Numbered from the stretch's first letter, positions 15,298 to 25,293 are shown. The stretch: DNA of 64,000 bases from Flavobacteriaceae bacterium (GCA_021739635.1 JAIPBH010000014.1:1-64000); one strand, 5' to 3'. Numbers and translations are program-made. Notes: generated by a model from the letters alone, not told the origin.

Positions 15298-16287
15298 TTA
15301 GTAATACTCTAATTTAATTAATGCTCTCACAGCATCTAAACTTGCTATTAGTTGGTTACTAAATTCAAAAGACATCATAGGACTTTCAGTTTTTCCTAAT
15401 TGAAGAAGTTCATTAAAATGAATGATTTCAAAATTATAGCCAATAGTTTGGTAGTTAAAATCTAGCAATTCTTCCTTATCATCAATAATGATAGAAACTG
15501 TAGTTGGCATATGAAACATGGTATTTATCTTTATGGTGGCTGTTTCACAATAAAAAATAGCTTCAGTAGGAAGCGGTTCTAACAAAGAGCTTTTTAAATG
15601 CGCTTTTACATTGTTCTTGTAGCTAAAAATCATATCACACGAGGCGTCTGCACCATTATCAAAAAAAGTAGCATACGCTTCTATAGAATCAGGTTTTCCT
15701 AAAGTAGATAATGCAGTAAAAATAGGGTAGATGCCAATATCTAAAAGGCTTCCGCCACCTAAGGATTTATTAAATAACCTAGAGTTATTATTAAACTCAC
15801 GAAAAAAACCAAAGCTAGCTTCTAATTTTAAAATGTGACCGTAAGTTTTGTTATTTAATAGGTTTAAAACATACGTATAATGTGGCAAAAAACGAGTCCA
15901 AAGTGCTTCCATTAGCAAGGTGTTGTTTGCTTTGGCGCAAGCAATCATTTTATGCACTTCATGGCTATTCATAGCAAAAGGTTTTTCACATAAAACGGCT
16001 AACCCATTTTCTAAACAGAGTAAAGTAGTTTCTTTATGTAAGGCATGAGGTGTAGCAATATACACAGCATCAATATGTTTATCGTGTACTAAATCTTCAT
16101 AACAACCATATGCTTTCATTGCTTTGTAAGTAGCAGCAAATTCATCAGCCTTATCTTGCGAGCGAGAAGCTACAGCATATAATTGGGCATTAGAAACCGT
16201 TAGTAAATCTTTTGCAAACTTATGAGCAATGTTTCCTAAACCAATAATTCCCCAACGAATGGTTTTATGTTGTGATAGTTTTGTCAT
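15298..16287 (-). CDS. Gfo/Idh/MocA-family NAD(P)-dependent oxidoreductase
   Basis: The chosen ATG at 16287 gives 329 residues (MTKLSQHKTIRW...). Rossmann motif GIIGLGNIAHKFA near the start; the catalytic-lysine motif CEKPFAMN (about 93-100); then LLMEALWTRFLPHY and GGGSLLDIGIYPI as in the family. It oxidises or reduces a sugar or cyclic polyol; substrate not readable. It overlaps the sodium symporter gene upstream by 23 bases, so uptake and conversion of one substrate is likely. Confidence 0.9.
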   Translation of the reverse strand: MTKLSQHKTIRWGIIGLGNIAHKFAKDLLTVSNAQLYAVASRSQDKADEFAATYKAMKAYGCYEDLVHDKHIDAVYIATPHALHKETTLLCLENGLAVLCEKPFAMNSHEVHKMIACAKANNTLLMEALWTRFLPHYTYVLNLLNNKTYGHILKLEASFGFFREFNNNSRLFNKSLGGGSLLDIGIYPIFTALSTLGKPDSIEAYATFFDNGADASCDMIFSYKNNVKAHLKSSLLEPLPTEAIFYCETATIKINTMFHMPTTVSIIIDDKEELLDFNYQTIGYNFEIIHFNELLQLGKTESPMMSFEFSNQLIASLDAVRALIKLEYY

Positions 16288-17980
16288 TTTTAAACAGTAA
16301 TTGAAGGATACTTGCAATAGTAATGACTATAATACAACCTACAAAATTTAACCATAAAAATGGCAGATTAATATACGCATATTCATTTAGCAAAAACAAT
16401 GCAATAACAATGATTTGCGTGATAATAGCCGCCATAAAAACAGCATGCCCTTTTACATATTTAAAGAAAAAAGCAATAAGGAAAATACCCAACACATTTC
16501 CATAAAATATAGAGCCAATAATATTTACCAGCTGTATTAAATTTTCAGCAAGATTGGCAACACATGCTACTGCAATGGCTACAATTCCCCATAAAAACGT
16601 AAACCATTTTGAGGCTGTAACCATTTGTTCTTCAGTTTTTTCAGAAGTGTTTCTTTTGTATAAATCAATAGTGGTAGTAGAGCCTAAAGCATTTAATTCA
16701 CTTGAGGTACTTGACATGGCTGCGCTTAAAATAACGGCCAATAATAAGCCAATTAATCCACGAGGTAAGTTGTTTAAAATAAAGTGAATAAAGACGTAAT
16801 CTTTATCATTACTTTCAATTTTTATATGTTGTTTTTTTGCAGCTTTATCAATAAGCAACTTTGCTTCGCTTCTAATATTGTTACTATTTTTATTTGCTTC
16901 TGAAATGGCTTTTGATGATTTATTTAGAGCATTAGAGTTAATAAAATTTTTAATTTCAATTTGTTTACTTTCAAAATTGCTTTTTTGTGATTCCTGAAGT
17001 TTTTTATAATCAGACGCATATTCAGAATTTAAAACAAGATTAGTCGCTGTTGGATTGAAATTTAAAGGCGCTTCATGAAACTGATAAAAAACAAAAACCA
17101 TAACACCAACTAGTAAAATAAAGAATTGCATAGGCACTTTTAATAAGCCGTTAAAAAGCAATCCTAATTGCATTTCTTTTACAGATTTTCCTGAAAGATA
17201 TCGTTGCACCTGACTTTGGTCAGTTCCAAAATAAGATAGCATTAAAAATGTTCCGCCAATAATACCACTCCAAAACGTGTACCGATTATTGAGACTAAAA
17301 CTAAAATCAAGGATTTTCATTTTTCCACTGGCGCCAGCAATATCAAGCGCTTTAGTAAATGAGACATCTTGTGGCAGTTTAGAAACAATGATAAAAAAGG
17401 CCACTAACATGCCAATAAAAATGACCACCATTTGGTGTTTTTGTGTGACGTTTACAGCTCTAGTTCCTCCAGAAACCGTGTAAATAATAACTAAAAAGCC
17501 AATAATAATATTTAGAGTTAATAAATCCCAACCTAAAACAACCGATAAAATAATGGCAGGCGCAAAAATGGTAATTCCGGCTGCTAATCCACGTTGAATT
17601 AAAAATAAAATAGCTGTTAAGGTTCTAGTTTTTAAATCGAATCTGTTTTCTAAAAATTCATAAGCGGTGTAAACATTTAGTCTATGATATAACGGGATAA
17701 AAACCATGCAAATAATAATCATAGCTATGGGCAAGCCAAAATAGAATTGTACAAAACCCATACCGTCATTATAAGCTTGTCCTGGCGTTGAAAGAAAGGT
17801 AATCGCACTTGCTTGAGTTGCCATAACCGATAACCCAATAGTCCACCATTTAGAGGTGTTTCCACCTTTTAAATAGTCCTGAACATTTTTGCTACCACGT
17901 GTTTGCCAAGTGCCATAAATAACTATGGCCGATAACGTAACGGCTAAAACAACCCAATCTATCCAGTTTAATAGTTGCAT
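16265..17980 (-). CDS. Sodium:solute symporter (SSS family)
   Basis: 571 residues with about 13 membrane helices. The SSS pattern includes the N-terminal WIDWVVLAVTLSAIVIYG, WWTIGLSVMATQASAITFLSTPGQAYNDG and FFGTDQSQVQRYLSGKS-like sequence at about 245-262. Residues about 320-395 form a hydrophilic, lysine-rich, probably helical insert between helices. A sugar or similar solute is expected from the oxidoreductase partner. A 36-residue membrane protein is encoded 3 bases upstream. Confidence 0.9.
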   Translation of the reverse strand: MQLLNWIDWVVLAVTLSAIVIYGTWQTRGSKNVQDYLKGGNTSKWWTIGLSVMATQASAITFLSTPGQAYNDGMGFVQFYFGLPIAMIIICMVFIPLYHRLNVYTAYEFLENRFDLKTRTLTAILFLIQRGLAAGITIFAPAIILSVVLGWDLLTLNIIIGFLVIIYTVSGGTRAVNVTQKHQMVVIFIGMLVAFFIIVSKLPQDVSFTKALDIAGASGKMKILDFSFSLNNRYTFWSGIIGGTFLMLSYFGTDQSQVQRYLSGKSVKEMQLGLLFNGLLKVPMQFFILLVGVMVFVFYQFHEAPLNFNPTATNLVLNSEYASDYKKLQESQKSNFESKQIEIKNFINSNALNKSSKAISEANKNSNNIRSEAKLLIDKAAKKQHIKIESNDKDYVFIHFILNNLPRGLIGLLLAVILSAAMSSTSSELNALGSTTTIDLYKRNTSEKTEEQMVTASKWFTFLWGIVAIAVACVANLAENLIQLVNIIGSIFYGNVLGIFLIAFFFKYVKGHAVFMAAIITQIIVIALFLLNEYAYINLPFLWLNFVGCIIVITIASILQLLFKNDKTITT

Positions 17981-17983
17981 AAT

Positions 17984-18094
17984 TTAAAAGGATTTCATGA
18001 TTAGGTAGCATGCCAATATATAAACAAGATTAGCTATTAAAACCATTGAATACAGTTTAAGCCAAGGTTGTTTAGGTTGCTTGTCTTCAGTCAT
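17984..18094 (-). CDS. Tiny single-helix membrane protein upstream of the symporter
   Basis: 36 residues: the polar start MTEDKQPKQPW is followed by one membrane helix (YSMVLIANLVYILACYLIM). It begins 2 bases after the PIG-L stop and ends 3 bases before the symporter ATG, so it is tightly packed in the operon. It may be an accessory peptide of the symporter. It is short, but position and hydrophobic pattern support it. Confidence 0.65.
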   Translation of the reverse strand: MTEDKQPKQPWLKLYSMVLIANLVYILACYLIMKSF

Positions 18095-18096
18095 TA

Positions 18097-20631
18097 TTAA
18101 TCATTTAGTTTTGCTTCAATCTTAATATCTTCTTTTCCAATGGAAAGCATATTAGTAAATAATCTATAAGCACCAGAGACGCCTTCAGGAAATTCTCTAA
18201 AAAAGCTTAAACCTGTGTAGATGTAATAACCTTTTCCATATTTGGCAACTAACAAACTGCCATCCTTTGGTGATTCACCTTTATCATTCATGGATAGAAT
18301 AGGAGTGAACTCAATTGACCATTTATCTGGAAAATATAAACCACGCTCTTGAGTCCATCCTTCAAAATCTTTTTGAGTGATTTTATTTGGGTAATTCAAT
18401 AAAGGGTGAGTAGGATTTAAAAAACGGACTTCAGAATTTTCATCAGTCACTCTATCTCTAGAAAGTTTTAAATCATAAGGCGCTAAGGTATCAACTTGTA
18501 ATTTGGAATTTGTATTGTATTGAACAATCATATTGCCACCTTGTTCAACAAAATCAAATAATATTTGTTGTTTGTATTTTAAATCTTCTACGGTATTATA
18601 AGCTCTTATTCCAACAACAACGGCATCAAACCTGCTTAATGTTTCAGCATTTATATCTTTAGGAGCCATAGTAATAACATTATAACCTATTTGTTTTAAA
18701 CTTTCTGGTAACACATCACCAGCACCTTCAATATAAGCGATGTTTTCACCTTTTTTTTGAATGTTTAATTTAACGACTTTACTTTCATTAGGTAATAAAA
18801 CGGTTTGTAATGGAATATGGTCGTAGGCAATTTCAATAAGCTCACTTGTATAAATATCGTTACCAATATGTACCATAGGAGTTATGAGTCCTTCACTTTC
18901 ATTTTTTGGAGGAATAACAGTAAAAATAACTGTTTGCTCTTCTCCTTTATGTGCAATAGATATGGTTTGTTTTTCAGGATAAACACTCCAATCTTTAGGA
19001 TGCGCTATAGAAACAAAACCTTCAACTAAATCTTCACCAGCTTTTACAATAACAGGAATTTCTTTTTGATTATCATTTTGAAAAATGATAGCTTTTTCGG
19101 CAATTTTGGCTGAAGCTTTGGGAATGATCACAAAAGGTTTATAAACCTCACCTTTTACAGCATCATTGGTTTTGTAAACGATTGGTTTTGTAAATTCAAT
19201 GGGCGTGTTATTTATTTCTAATTTAAAAGTAGCAGTATAAACAATGGGAGTTTCTGGTAAACCAATTAAATGAGTATCAGTTACTTTATACATTCCTAAA
19301 GTTCCTTTATGGGTAAGCCAATAAGGCGTGGTTGGTTCTTGGTTTTTTGAAATAACAATGGTGTCTTTTAAGCGTTCTTCCTTATTGTTTTCTAACTTAA
19401 AACGTTTGTATAGTTTTTTGTTTTCTCGGTCTTTAATGCTTAATCCTGTAAAAAATATATCGGTATTACTGCGGTTTATCATCTCTAAAGCGATGCTTAC
19501 TTTTGAATTTTTTGTGGCATGATTTGTATTGGCAACCACTTCTAAATATAAACCAGCACAGGCAGCAATGATGTTTTTAAGGTCTTCAGATTTAATAGTT
19601 TTCCAATGTAAATCTTCAAGATTTTGGATTAATGTATAAGCTTCCATTAGTTGAGGAATGGATGCCGAAGGATTGGCAAAGTTAAAATCTGTTTCTACTT
19701 TTGAAAGAATTTCACCGATAGCAGTTCCACCTTTAACACGATTCCAAGAGGTATCAATGCCATCAAAAATATTAGATTTATTGGTAGGCAAATCTCCATT
19801 GATGAGTTCAATATATTCTAATGCTTCACCGCGACTACCAGTACTACCAAAACCTTGAGATTTATGTTTACTTCTGCTTAGCGCAGCAATTTCAGGATTA
19901 CTTAAGCCTTTTAACGGAAAATAAACGCCTGTATCTATGCTTAAGAGATTGGTTTTATCGGCATTATCAAATTTTTCTTGACTACCATAAAACCACCAAG
20001 AGGTATTAAAAAATTGCCTCCTTGGTTGCCATAAACTGGTTTGTTTAAGTTGTTCTAGATAAGCAGAAGCATGGTTAGCTAGGCTAAAAGCTTCAACACT
20101 TAACATACCTGAACTGGTGTGATGCCCATGCGTAGTTCCTGGACTTCTGTGGTCAAATCGATTGATAATAATATCTGGTTGAAATTTTCTGATGGCTAAA
20201 ACCACATCACTTAACACATCATTTTTATTCCAAATTGCTAATGTTTCATCAGGATGTTTTGAAAAACCAAAATCATTAGCTCTTGTAAAAAATTGTTCTC
20301 CACCATCAATTTTTCGTGCTTCCAATAATTCCTCAGTTCTTATAACGCCAAGCAATTCACTTATTTCTGGCCCAATAAGGTTTTGCCCGCCATCACCACG
20401 TGTTAACGCTAAATAAGCGGTTCTTGCTTTAACTTCATTAGATAAAAAGGAGATAAGTCGTGTATTTTCATCATCTGGATGTGCGGCAATATACATGACA
20501 GATCCAAGAAAATTTAATTTTTGAATCGATTCATATATTTCTGAAGCATTTGGTTTTTTGGGTTGTTGTGCTTGATTAAAGCAGGGAAAAAGCAATAATA
20601 TTAATAAGTAACGTATTGGTTTTTGCATCAT
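18097..20631 (-). CDS. PIG-L family deacetylase with large C-terminal region
   Basis: The chosen start, MMQKPIRY at 20631, gives 844 residues with a signal peptide (to NQAQQ), so it is exported. The PIG-L domain comes first: AAHPDDENTRLISFLSN, TRGDGGQN, VIRTEELLEARKIDG and the zinc His of SPGTTHGHHTSSG. The rest holds beta-rich modules and a glutamine-amidotransferase-like segment (GGNMIVQYNTNSK, ..., GYYIYTGLSFFREFPEG). These enzymes deacetylate N-acetylglucosamine-type substrates; the target is unknown. Operon with the tiny protein, symporter and oxidoreductase suggests sugar use. Confidence 0.9.
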   Translation of the reverse strand: MMQKPIRYLLILLLFPCFNQAQQPKKPNASEIYESIQKLNFLGSVMYIAAHPDDENTRLISFLSNEVKARTAYLALTRGDGGQNLIGPEISELLGVIRTEELLEARKIDGGEQFFTRANDFGFSKHPDETLAIWNKNDVLSDVVLAIRKFQPDIIINRFDHRSPGTTHGHHTSSGMLSVEAFSLANHASAYLEQLKQTSLWQPRRQFFNTSWWFYGSQEKFDNADKTNLLSIDTGVYFPLKGLSNPEIAALSRSKHKSQGFGSTGSRGEALEYIELINGDLPTNKSNIFDGIDTSWNRVKGGTAIGEILSKVETDFNFANPSASIPQLMEAYTLIQNLEDLHWKTIKSEDLKNIIAACAGLYLEVVANTNHATKNSKVSIALEMINRSNTDIFFTGLSIKDRENKKLYKRFKLENNKEERLKDTIVISKNQEPTTPYWLTHKGTLGMYKVTDTHLIGLPETPIVYTATFKLEINNTPIEFTKPIVYKTNDAVKGEVYKPFVIIPKASAKIAEKAIIFQNDNQKEIPVIVKAGEDLVEGFVSIAHPKDWSVYPEKQTISIAHKGEEQTVIFTVIPPKNESEGLITPMVHIGNDIYTSELIEIAYDHIPLQTVLLPNESKVVKLNIQKKGENIAYIEGAGDVLPESLKQIGYNVITMAPKDINAETLSRFDAVVVGIRAYNTVEDLKYKQQILFDFVEQGGNMIVQYNTNSKLQVDTLAPYDLKLSRDRVTDENSEVRFLNPTHPLLNYPNKITQKDFEGWTQERGLYFPDKWSIEFTPILSMNDKGESPKDGSLLVAKYGKGYYIYTGLSFFREFPEGVSGAYRLFTNMLSIGKEDIKIEAKLND

Positions 20632-20717
20632 CTTTTGTTTGGAATAATCCAAATATAGAAAAAGATACCTGCCAATTCGTTGCTTTTAATGTTTCTTTAA
20701 CGAATTGTATTAGGAAA

Positions 20718-21788
20718 TTAAAACCACTTTTTCTTTTTAAAATAATAAAGCATGGAAATGAACAATACAATCATAATTCCCCACAAAACAAAATAAGCGT
20801 ATTTGTAATGAAGTTCTGGAATATTATCAAAATTCATCCCATAAATACCAGCTATAAATGTAAGAGGAATAAAAATGGTTGAAATTATGGTTAACACTTT
20901 CATAACTTCATTCATTTTGTTACTTATGGTAGACATGTACATATCCATTAATCCCCAAATCATTTCTCTATAAATATCAATACTTTCAGAAATTTGAATG
21001 ATATGGTCATAAACATCTCTAAAAAAATGAACGGTTTTATCTTTTATAAAGGCACTTTCATTTTTTTCTAGTTTACTAATAATCTCTCGTAAAGGAAAGA
21101 TGGCGCGACGAACTTTAAGAACTTCACGCTTTAAATTTTGTATTTGCTGACTTATTTCTTCTTGAGAAAAACCGTTAAATAAATTGTCTTCTAAATCTTC
21201 AATTTTATTACTTAGCGTTTCAATAATGATATAATAATTATCTACTATGGCATCAATTAAAGCATAAAGTAAATAATCTGAACCCAATGTTCTTACACGT
21301 CCTTTAGCAAGTCTTATGCGCTCTCTTAAAGGGTTAAAAACATCACCTTCAGCTTCTTGAAAGCTTAGTACATAAGTATCTCCTAAAATAAAACTTACTT
21401 GTTCTGATATAAATTGCTCATCATTATCATAATAAAGCATGTTTAAAACAATGAAAATATAATTATTATATTCATCTATTTTAGGCCTATGTGAGGTGTT
21501 AACAATATCTTCTAACGTAAGTGGATGTAAATGGTATTCTTTTCCAATTTTTTCAATAGCATCTACATGATTTAAGCCATTAAAATTAATCCATGTTACG
21601 GTTTCGGTAGTTTTATAATGAAAAACATCTTCAATGTTTGCATGAACTTTTTCTTGAATAGTTTCAGAATTGTAATCAAATGACTCTATGAAGAGTTTTT
21701 GCGTTTCTTTGTTGCCCGTATAAACAATAGAACCTGGACTTAATCCAATTTTCTTATTATGCTTTAGTGTTCTTTTTTTTTTACCCAT
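20718..21788 (-). CDS. corA: Magnesium/cobalt transporter CorA
   Basis: 356 residues. A large cytoplasmic N-terminal domain, a long helix, and two C-terminal membrane helices with the selectivity motif YGMN between them (FIAGIYGMNFDNIPELHYKYAY). It ends in the basic tail YYFKKKKWF. It transports Mg2+ (or Co2+/Ni2+) inwards. It lies 31 bases after the MscS gene. Confidence 0.95.
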   Translation of the reverse strand: MGKKKRTLKHNKKIGLSPGSIVYTGNKETQKLFIESFDYNSETIQEKVHANIEDVFHYKTTETVTWINFNGLNHVDAIEKIGKEYHLHPLTLEDIVNTSHRPKIDEYNNYIFIVLNMLYYDNDEQFISEQVSFILGDTYVLSFQEAEGDVFNPLRERIRLAKGRVRTLGSDYLLYALIDAIVDNYYIIIETLSNKIEDLEDNLFNGFSQEEISQQIQNLKREVLKVRRAIFPLREIISKLEKNESAFIKDKTVHFFRDVYDHIIQISESIDIYREMIWGLMDMYMSTISNKMNEVMKVLTIISTIFIPLTFIAGIYGMNFDNIPELHYKYAYFVLWGIMIVLFISMLYYFKKKKWF

Positions 21789-21819
21789 ATGGCATTAATA
21801 TTCTTTTAAAGATAAGGTT

Positions 21820-22350
21820 TTATTCATAATCTTCATCAAGGGCATCTTTTTGAATAAGTGTTACGGCTTTTTGTAACATAAGGTTATTTGGGTATGTTAC
21901 TAAATTGCCATTATCAAGTCTTAGGTGGAGTTGAAAAGCGCCAATATCTTCAATAATAGCTTCCAAAGGAAAATCGTTATCATGAATCATTATTTTATCG
22001 CCAACTTTATATGGAAAAGAAAAAAACATGATGACTCCAGAAGTGATATTGCTTAATATGGACCATATTGCAAATAATCCAATACCAACAACAGCAAAAA
22101 CAGATGAAAACACTAATGCAATTTGGTTGGGCTCTACACCAAGGATGATGGCTTCAATAAGAATAGCAATAAGTATTAAAGTGAAGGTAATATATTTTGA
22201 AATGAGTTTTCCTCGAGCAACATTTATATTACTACGTTTACCGATGCTATAAACTATTTTTTTAAAAATAAAATTTAGAATTATAAAAAACAGTATGAGA
22301 ATGATAGTTTCAGCAATTTCCCAAGTATATATATCAAAAAACTTTTTCAT
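21820..22350 (-). CDS. MscS-family mechanosensitive channel (short form)
   Basis: The ATG at 22350 gives 176 residues (MKKFFDIYTW...). Three hydrophobic helices are followed by the MscS pore-lining helix and beta domain: FAVVGIGLFAIWSILSNITSGVIMFFSFPYKVGDKIMIHD and IEDIGAFQLHLRLDNGNLVTYPNNLMLQKAV. The C-terminal cytoplasmic cage is shorter than in E. coli MscS. It would release solutes under osmotic downshock. Confidence 0.9.
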   Translation of the reverse strand: MKKFFDIYTWEIAETIILILFFIILNFIFKKIVYSIGKRSNINVARGKLISKYITFTLILIAILIEAIILGVEPNQIALVFSSVFAVVGIGLFAIWSILSNITSGVIMFFSFPYKVGDKIMIHDNDFPLEAIIEDIGAFQLHLRLDNGNLVTYPNNLMLQKAVTLIQKDALDEDYE

Positions 22351-22407
22351 AATATTAAAATTTAAATACAAAGATAATTTAGTTTTGATAATTTAATTAA
22401 TATCAAT

Positions 22408-22995
22408 TCACTGAACAATTTCTGAAAGGGTTTTATAAACCATGTGTACTGGAAGTCCCATAACATTAAAATAGGAACCTTCAATTTTAGTAACCCCAAT
22501 TTGTCCAATCCATTCTTGAATGCCATAAGCACCAGCTTTGTCTAATGGTTTGCAGGTTTTAATATAGTAACTAATTTCTTGGTCGGTAAGGTTTTTAAAA
22601 GTTACTTTGGTAATATCACTTAAGGTTTTTTGAGTTGTTTTGGTAGTAAAGCAAACAGAGGTTATAACTTCGTGGGTTGCATTATTAATTGATTTTAGCA
22701 TTTGGAACGCATCTGTTTCATCAAGTGGTTTGCCTAAAGCTTTATTGTTGTGCCAAACAATGGTATCGCTGGTGATAAGGATTTCGTTATCTTTTAAATC
22801 ATCTTTAAACGGCAAGGCTTTTAGTTGAGCTAGGTAATCACTGATCTCAAAATGTCTTAATCTAAAGGGATATTCTTCAACTACAGGTTTTATTCTAATT
22901 TCAAAATCAATGCCTAATTCTTTAAAGAATAATTGTCTTCTTGGTGACCCAGAAGCTAAAATAATATGATAATTTTTTAATTTTTCTTTCAGCAT
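22408..22995 (-). CDS. maf: Maf-like nucleotide pyrophosphatase
   Basis: 195 residues. The Maf signature LASGSPRRQLFFKELGIDFEI is at the N-terminus, followed by ITSDTIVWHN, GKPLDETDAFQMLKSI and the C-terminal GAYGIQEWIGQIGVTKIEGSYFNVMGLPV. It hydrolyses dTTP/UTP or modified nucleotides. Its ATG overlaps the stop of the UbiA-family gene by one base (TAATG). Confidence 0.94.
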   Translation of the reverse strand: MLKEKLKNYHIILASGSPRRQLFFKELGIDFEIRIKPVVEEYPFRLRHFEISDYLAQLKALPFKDDLKDNEILITSDTIVWHNNKALGKPLDETDAFQMLKSINNATHEVITSVCFTTKTTQKTLSDITKVTFKNLTDQEISYYIKTCKPLDKAGAYGIQEWIGQIGVTKIEGSYFNVMGLPVHMVYKTLSEIVQ

Positions 22996-23912
22996 TATGG
23001 TAGTAAAATAAAGGTGTACAATAATAAAGAGAGCATTCCAAAAAGCATGACTAATTTAAGAAGGTTGCTTATAACATGAAAGTCTTTTTTGGTTTTAGCG
23101 TTAAAAATGATAATACACAAATAAATTAATGGCGCTATAATAAAAACTAAATAGTAAACAACTGCTATGGGATGTTTGTATAAGTTTTTGTTAATATAAT
23201 AAATAACGGCTATCAAAGGTATAAACGAAACTGCAAACAATATTTTTGCGGCTTTTTCTTTACCAATTACAATGGGTAAGGTATGCATTCCAGATTTATA
23301 ATCTCCTTCAAAATCTTCTATATCTTTAGTTATTTCACGTATTAAATTGATTATGAAAGCAAATAACGCATAGTCTAACAGAATTCTAAAAAAAGCTAGT
23401 TGAATGCCTTGGTTTTCAGATGTTATAGCCGGTATTAGTTCAAAAATACCCACAATTATAATGCTTAACGCTACCAAAGCAGAAACAATAATATTGCCAA
23501 TAAGAAACATTTGTTTTAAATAACTGGCATAAACATAGAGTAGTGCTGAAATGATAACAAATATGGAAAACAATTCACTTTTACCAATGGCTTGAGACAC
23601 ATAAAAGCCAAGACCAACTCCTAAAACATTAAGAATAATAAATAGGTTATATGCTGTTTTTTCTGAAATGGTTTTACCAACAACTATCTTTTCTGGTTTA
23701 TTAATAAAGTCTGTTTCAAGATCATAAACATCATTTATTATATTTCCTGCGGCAGCAATACAAATAGTTGAAACTATTAACAGAAAAAACTCTAAATTGT
23801 TAAGCGTAGTATTTACACCAAATGGGATTAAAAGGCCAAACTTTATAAGACTTTGAACCAAAGCAATCATTAATAGATTTTTCCAGCGAATGAGATTAAA
23901 AAAGCTAAACAT
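22995..23912 (-). CDS. UbiA-family prenyltransferase (geranylgeranylglycerol-phosphate type)
   Basis: 305 residues, eight or nine membrane helices. The first aspartate motif, NIINDVYDLETD (about 60-71), and the second, REITKDIEDFEGDYKSG (about 190-206), are intact. It transfers a prenyl chain in the membrane. The order UbiA-Maf-KdsC-like-DUF2520 is common in flavobacteria. The exact acceptor (a glycerol-phosphate ether or another aromatic/lipid) cannot be read from the sequence. Confidence 0.87.
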   Translation of the reverse strand: MFSFFNLIRWKNLLMIALVQSLIKFGLLIPFGVNTTLNNLEFFLLIVSTICIAAAGNIINDVYDLETDFINKPEKIVVGKTISEKTAYNLFIILNVLGVGLGFYVSQAIGKSELFSIFVIISALLYVYASYLKQMFLIGNIIVSALVALSIIIVGIFELIPAITSENQGIQLAFFRILLDYALFAFIINLIREITKDIEDFEGDYKSGMHTLPIVIGKEKAAKILFAVSFIPLIAVIYYINKNLYKHPIAVVYYLVFIIAPLIYLCIIIFNAKTKKDFHVISNLLKLVMLFGMLSLLLYTFILLP

Positions 23913-23954
23913 GATTATAGGTTTAAGTTAACTAAAAAGAACAATGGCATCAAG

Positions 23955-24485
23955 TTAATCATACTTAGCATCAAAATTTCCGTTCCATTTTTCTTGAACT
24001 TTTAAAACTTGCTCAATAACATCTCTAACGGCACCAAAACCACCATTTTTATGCGAAATGTATTTAGAAATACTTTTTATTTCGGGCACAGCATCTTGCG
24101 GACAACAAGGTAAACCTACACGTTTCATGACAGGATAATCAGGGATGTCATCACCCATATATAAAACATTTTCTGGTTTTATATTGTGTTTTGTTATGTA
24201 CGCTTCAAAATGTTCAATTTTATTATGAGAACCCAGATAAATATCTTTAATACCTAATCCTTCTAAACGCATTCTTACACCTTCACTTGAGCCACCTGTT
24301 ATAATACAGAAATTATATCCTAAATCTGTTGCAGTTTTAATAGCATAGCCATCTCTAACACTCATTTTTCTTAGTAAATTCCCGTCGTCAGTTATTGTTA
24401 CCGTGCTATCAGTTAATACACCATCAACATCTAAAATAAAAGTTGTGATATGTTGTAAGTATTCTTTATAACTTTTTTCCTCCAT
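23955..24485 (-). CDS. HAD hydrolase, KdsC-like phosphatase
   Basis: 176 residues. HAD motif I is FILDVDGVLTDSTVTI (17-32), then RDGYAIKTA, ITGGSSEGVRMRLEGLGIKDIYLGSHNKIE, and motif IV YMGDDIPDYPVM. The size and capless form match 3-deoxy-D-manno-octulosonate 8-phosphate phosphatase, which acts in LPS inner-core synthesis. It overlaps the DUF2520 gene by 20 bases. Confidence 0.9.
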   Translation of the reverse strand: MEEKSYKEYLQHITTFILDVDGVLTDSTVTITDDGNLLRKMSVRDGYAIKTATDLGYNFCIITGGSSEGVRMRLEGLGIKDIYLGSHNKIEHFEAYITKHNIKPENVLYMGDDIPDYPVMKRVGLPCCPQDAVPEIKSISKYISHKNGGFGAVRDVIEQVLKVQEKWNGNFDAKYD

Positions 24486-25233
24486 GTGTTTTTTGTATTG
24501 ATGCGGTTAATTGCTCATAAATTGGTTTATGAGGCGAATTTTCTAATTTTTTTAAATGTTGTTTAATAGTTTTTTTGTCATTTCTTATAGCTGGCCCAGT
24601 TTGAGCCATATAAGGTGATATGGTTTGAACTTTATTCGCTGTTTCTAAAATAAGTGGTTTTAATATATCAAATTCAGTACCTGTAGATTCGGTAATTTCA
24701 TGAGCAATTCTGTATAACTGATTTGTAAAATTGTTTACAAATACGGCAGCCAAATGCAAAGCACTTCTTTGGTCACTATTAACTTTATAACTAGTACTTC
24801 CAATAGCTTTTGCTAAATCTTTCAATATGTCGTAATGCGCTTTGTTTAAGGTTTCAATACAAATGGGCACATTAGAAAAATTTACTTCTGCTTCTTTACT
24901 AAAAGTTTGAAGTGGATAAAATACACCACGATGAAGTTTTTTGTCTAAATCATACAAACCAACACTTCCAGACGTATGAACAACAAGTTTATTTTCAAAT
25001 GGAAGTTGAGATGAAAGTTTAGCAACAGCATCATCACTAACAGCAATAATATAAACATCTGCTTCTTTTAATGAAGATAAATCATCAGTAACTTCTACTA
25101 TGTTTTTATAATAATCAATAGATTTTAATTTTCTATTAAACCATTGATTTACAATAACATTATCAGCTTTATTGAAAGCTTTAAATAAATGAGTGGCAAC
25201 ATTTCCAGCGCCAAGAATAACTACAGAAATCAT
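24466..25233 (-). CDS. Rossmann-fold and DUF2520 domain protein
   Basis: 255 residues. N-terminal NAD(P)-binding motif VVILGAGNVATHLFKAF, then SLKEADVYIIAVSDDAVAKL and VVHTSGSVGLYDLD. The C-terminal DUF2520 helical part holds RSALHLAAVFVNNFTNQLYRIAHEI. It resembles pyrroline-5-carboxylate reductase or ketopantoate reductase folds; no reaction is assigned. First gene of the leftward kdsC-UbiA-maf group. Confidence 0.9.
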   Translation of the reverse strand: MISVVILGAGNVATHLFKAFNKADNVIVNQWFNRKLKSIDYYKNIVEVTDDLSSLKEADVYIIAVSDDAVAKLSSQLPFENKLVVHTSGSVGLYDLDKKLHRGVFYPLQTFSKEAEVNFSNVPICIETLNKAHYDILKDLAKAIGSTSYKVNSDQRSALHLAAVFVNNFTNQLYRIAHEITESTGTEFDILKPLILETANKVQTISPYMAQTGPAIRNDKKTIKQHLKKLENSPHKPIYEQLTASIQKTHGGKKL

Positions 25234-25279
25234 AATGCTAAAATAAGTAAGTATTGTGTTATATAAAAGTGTATTGAAG

Positions 25280-25287
25280 TATCTTTG
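25280..25287 (+). promoter_or_regulatory. Promoter -7 element of the truncated haemoglobin gene
   Basis: TATCTTTG matches TAnnTTTG, with a TTG at 25254-25256 as possible -33. The ATG at 25294 is only 6 bases further on, so the mRNA may be leaderless. Confidence 0.55.
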
Positions 25288-25293
25288 TTTGAT

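Noticed and set aside
20616-20882. 88-codon plus-strand ORF across the corA 3' end
   Set aside because: Antisense to the corA C-terminus with the YGMN motif; no independent protein features.
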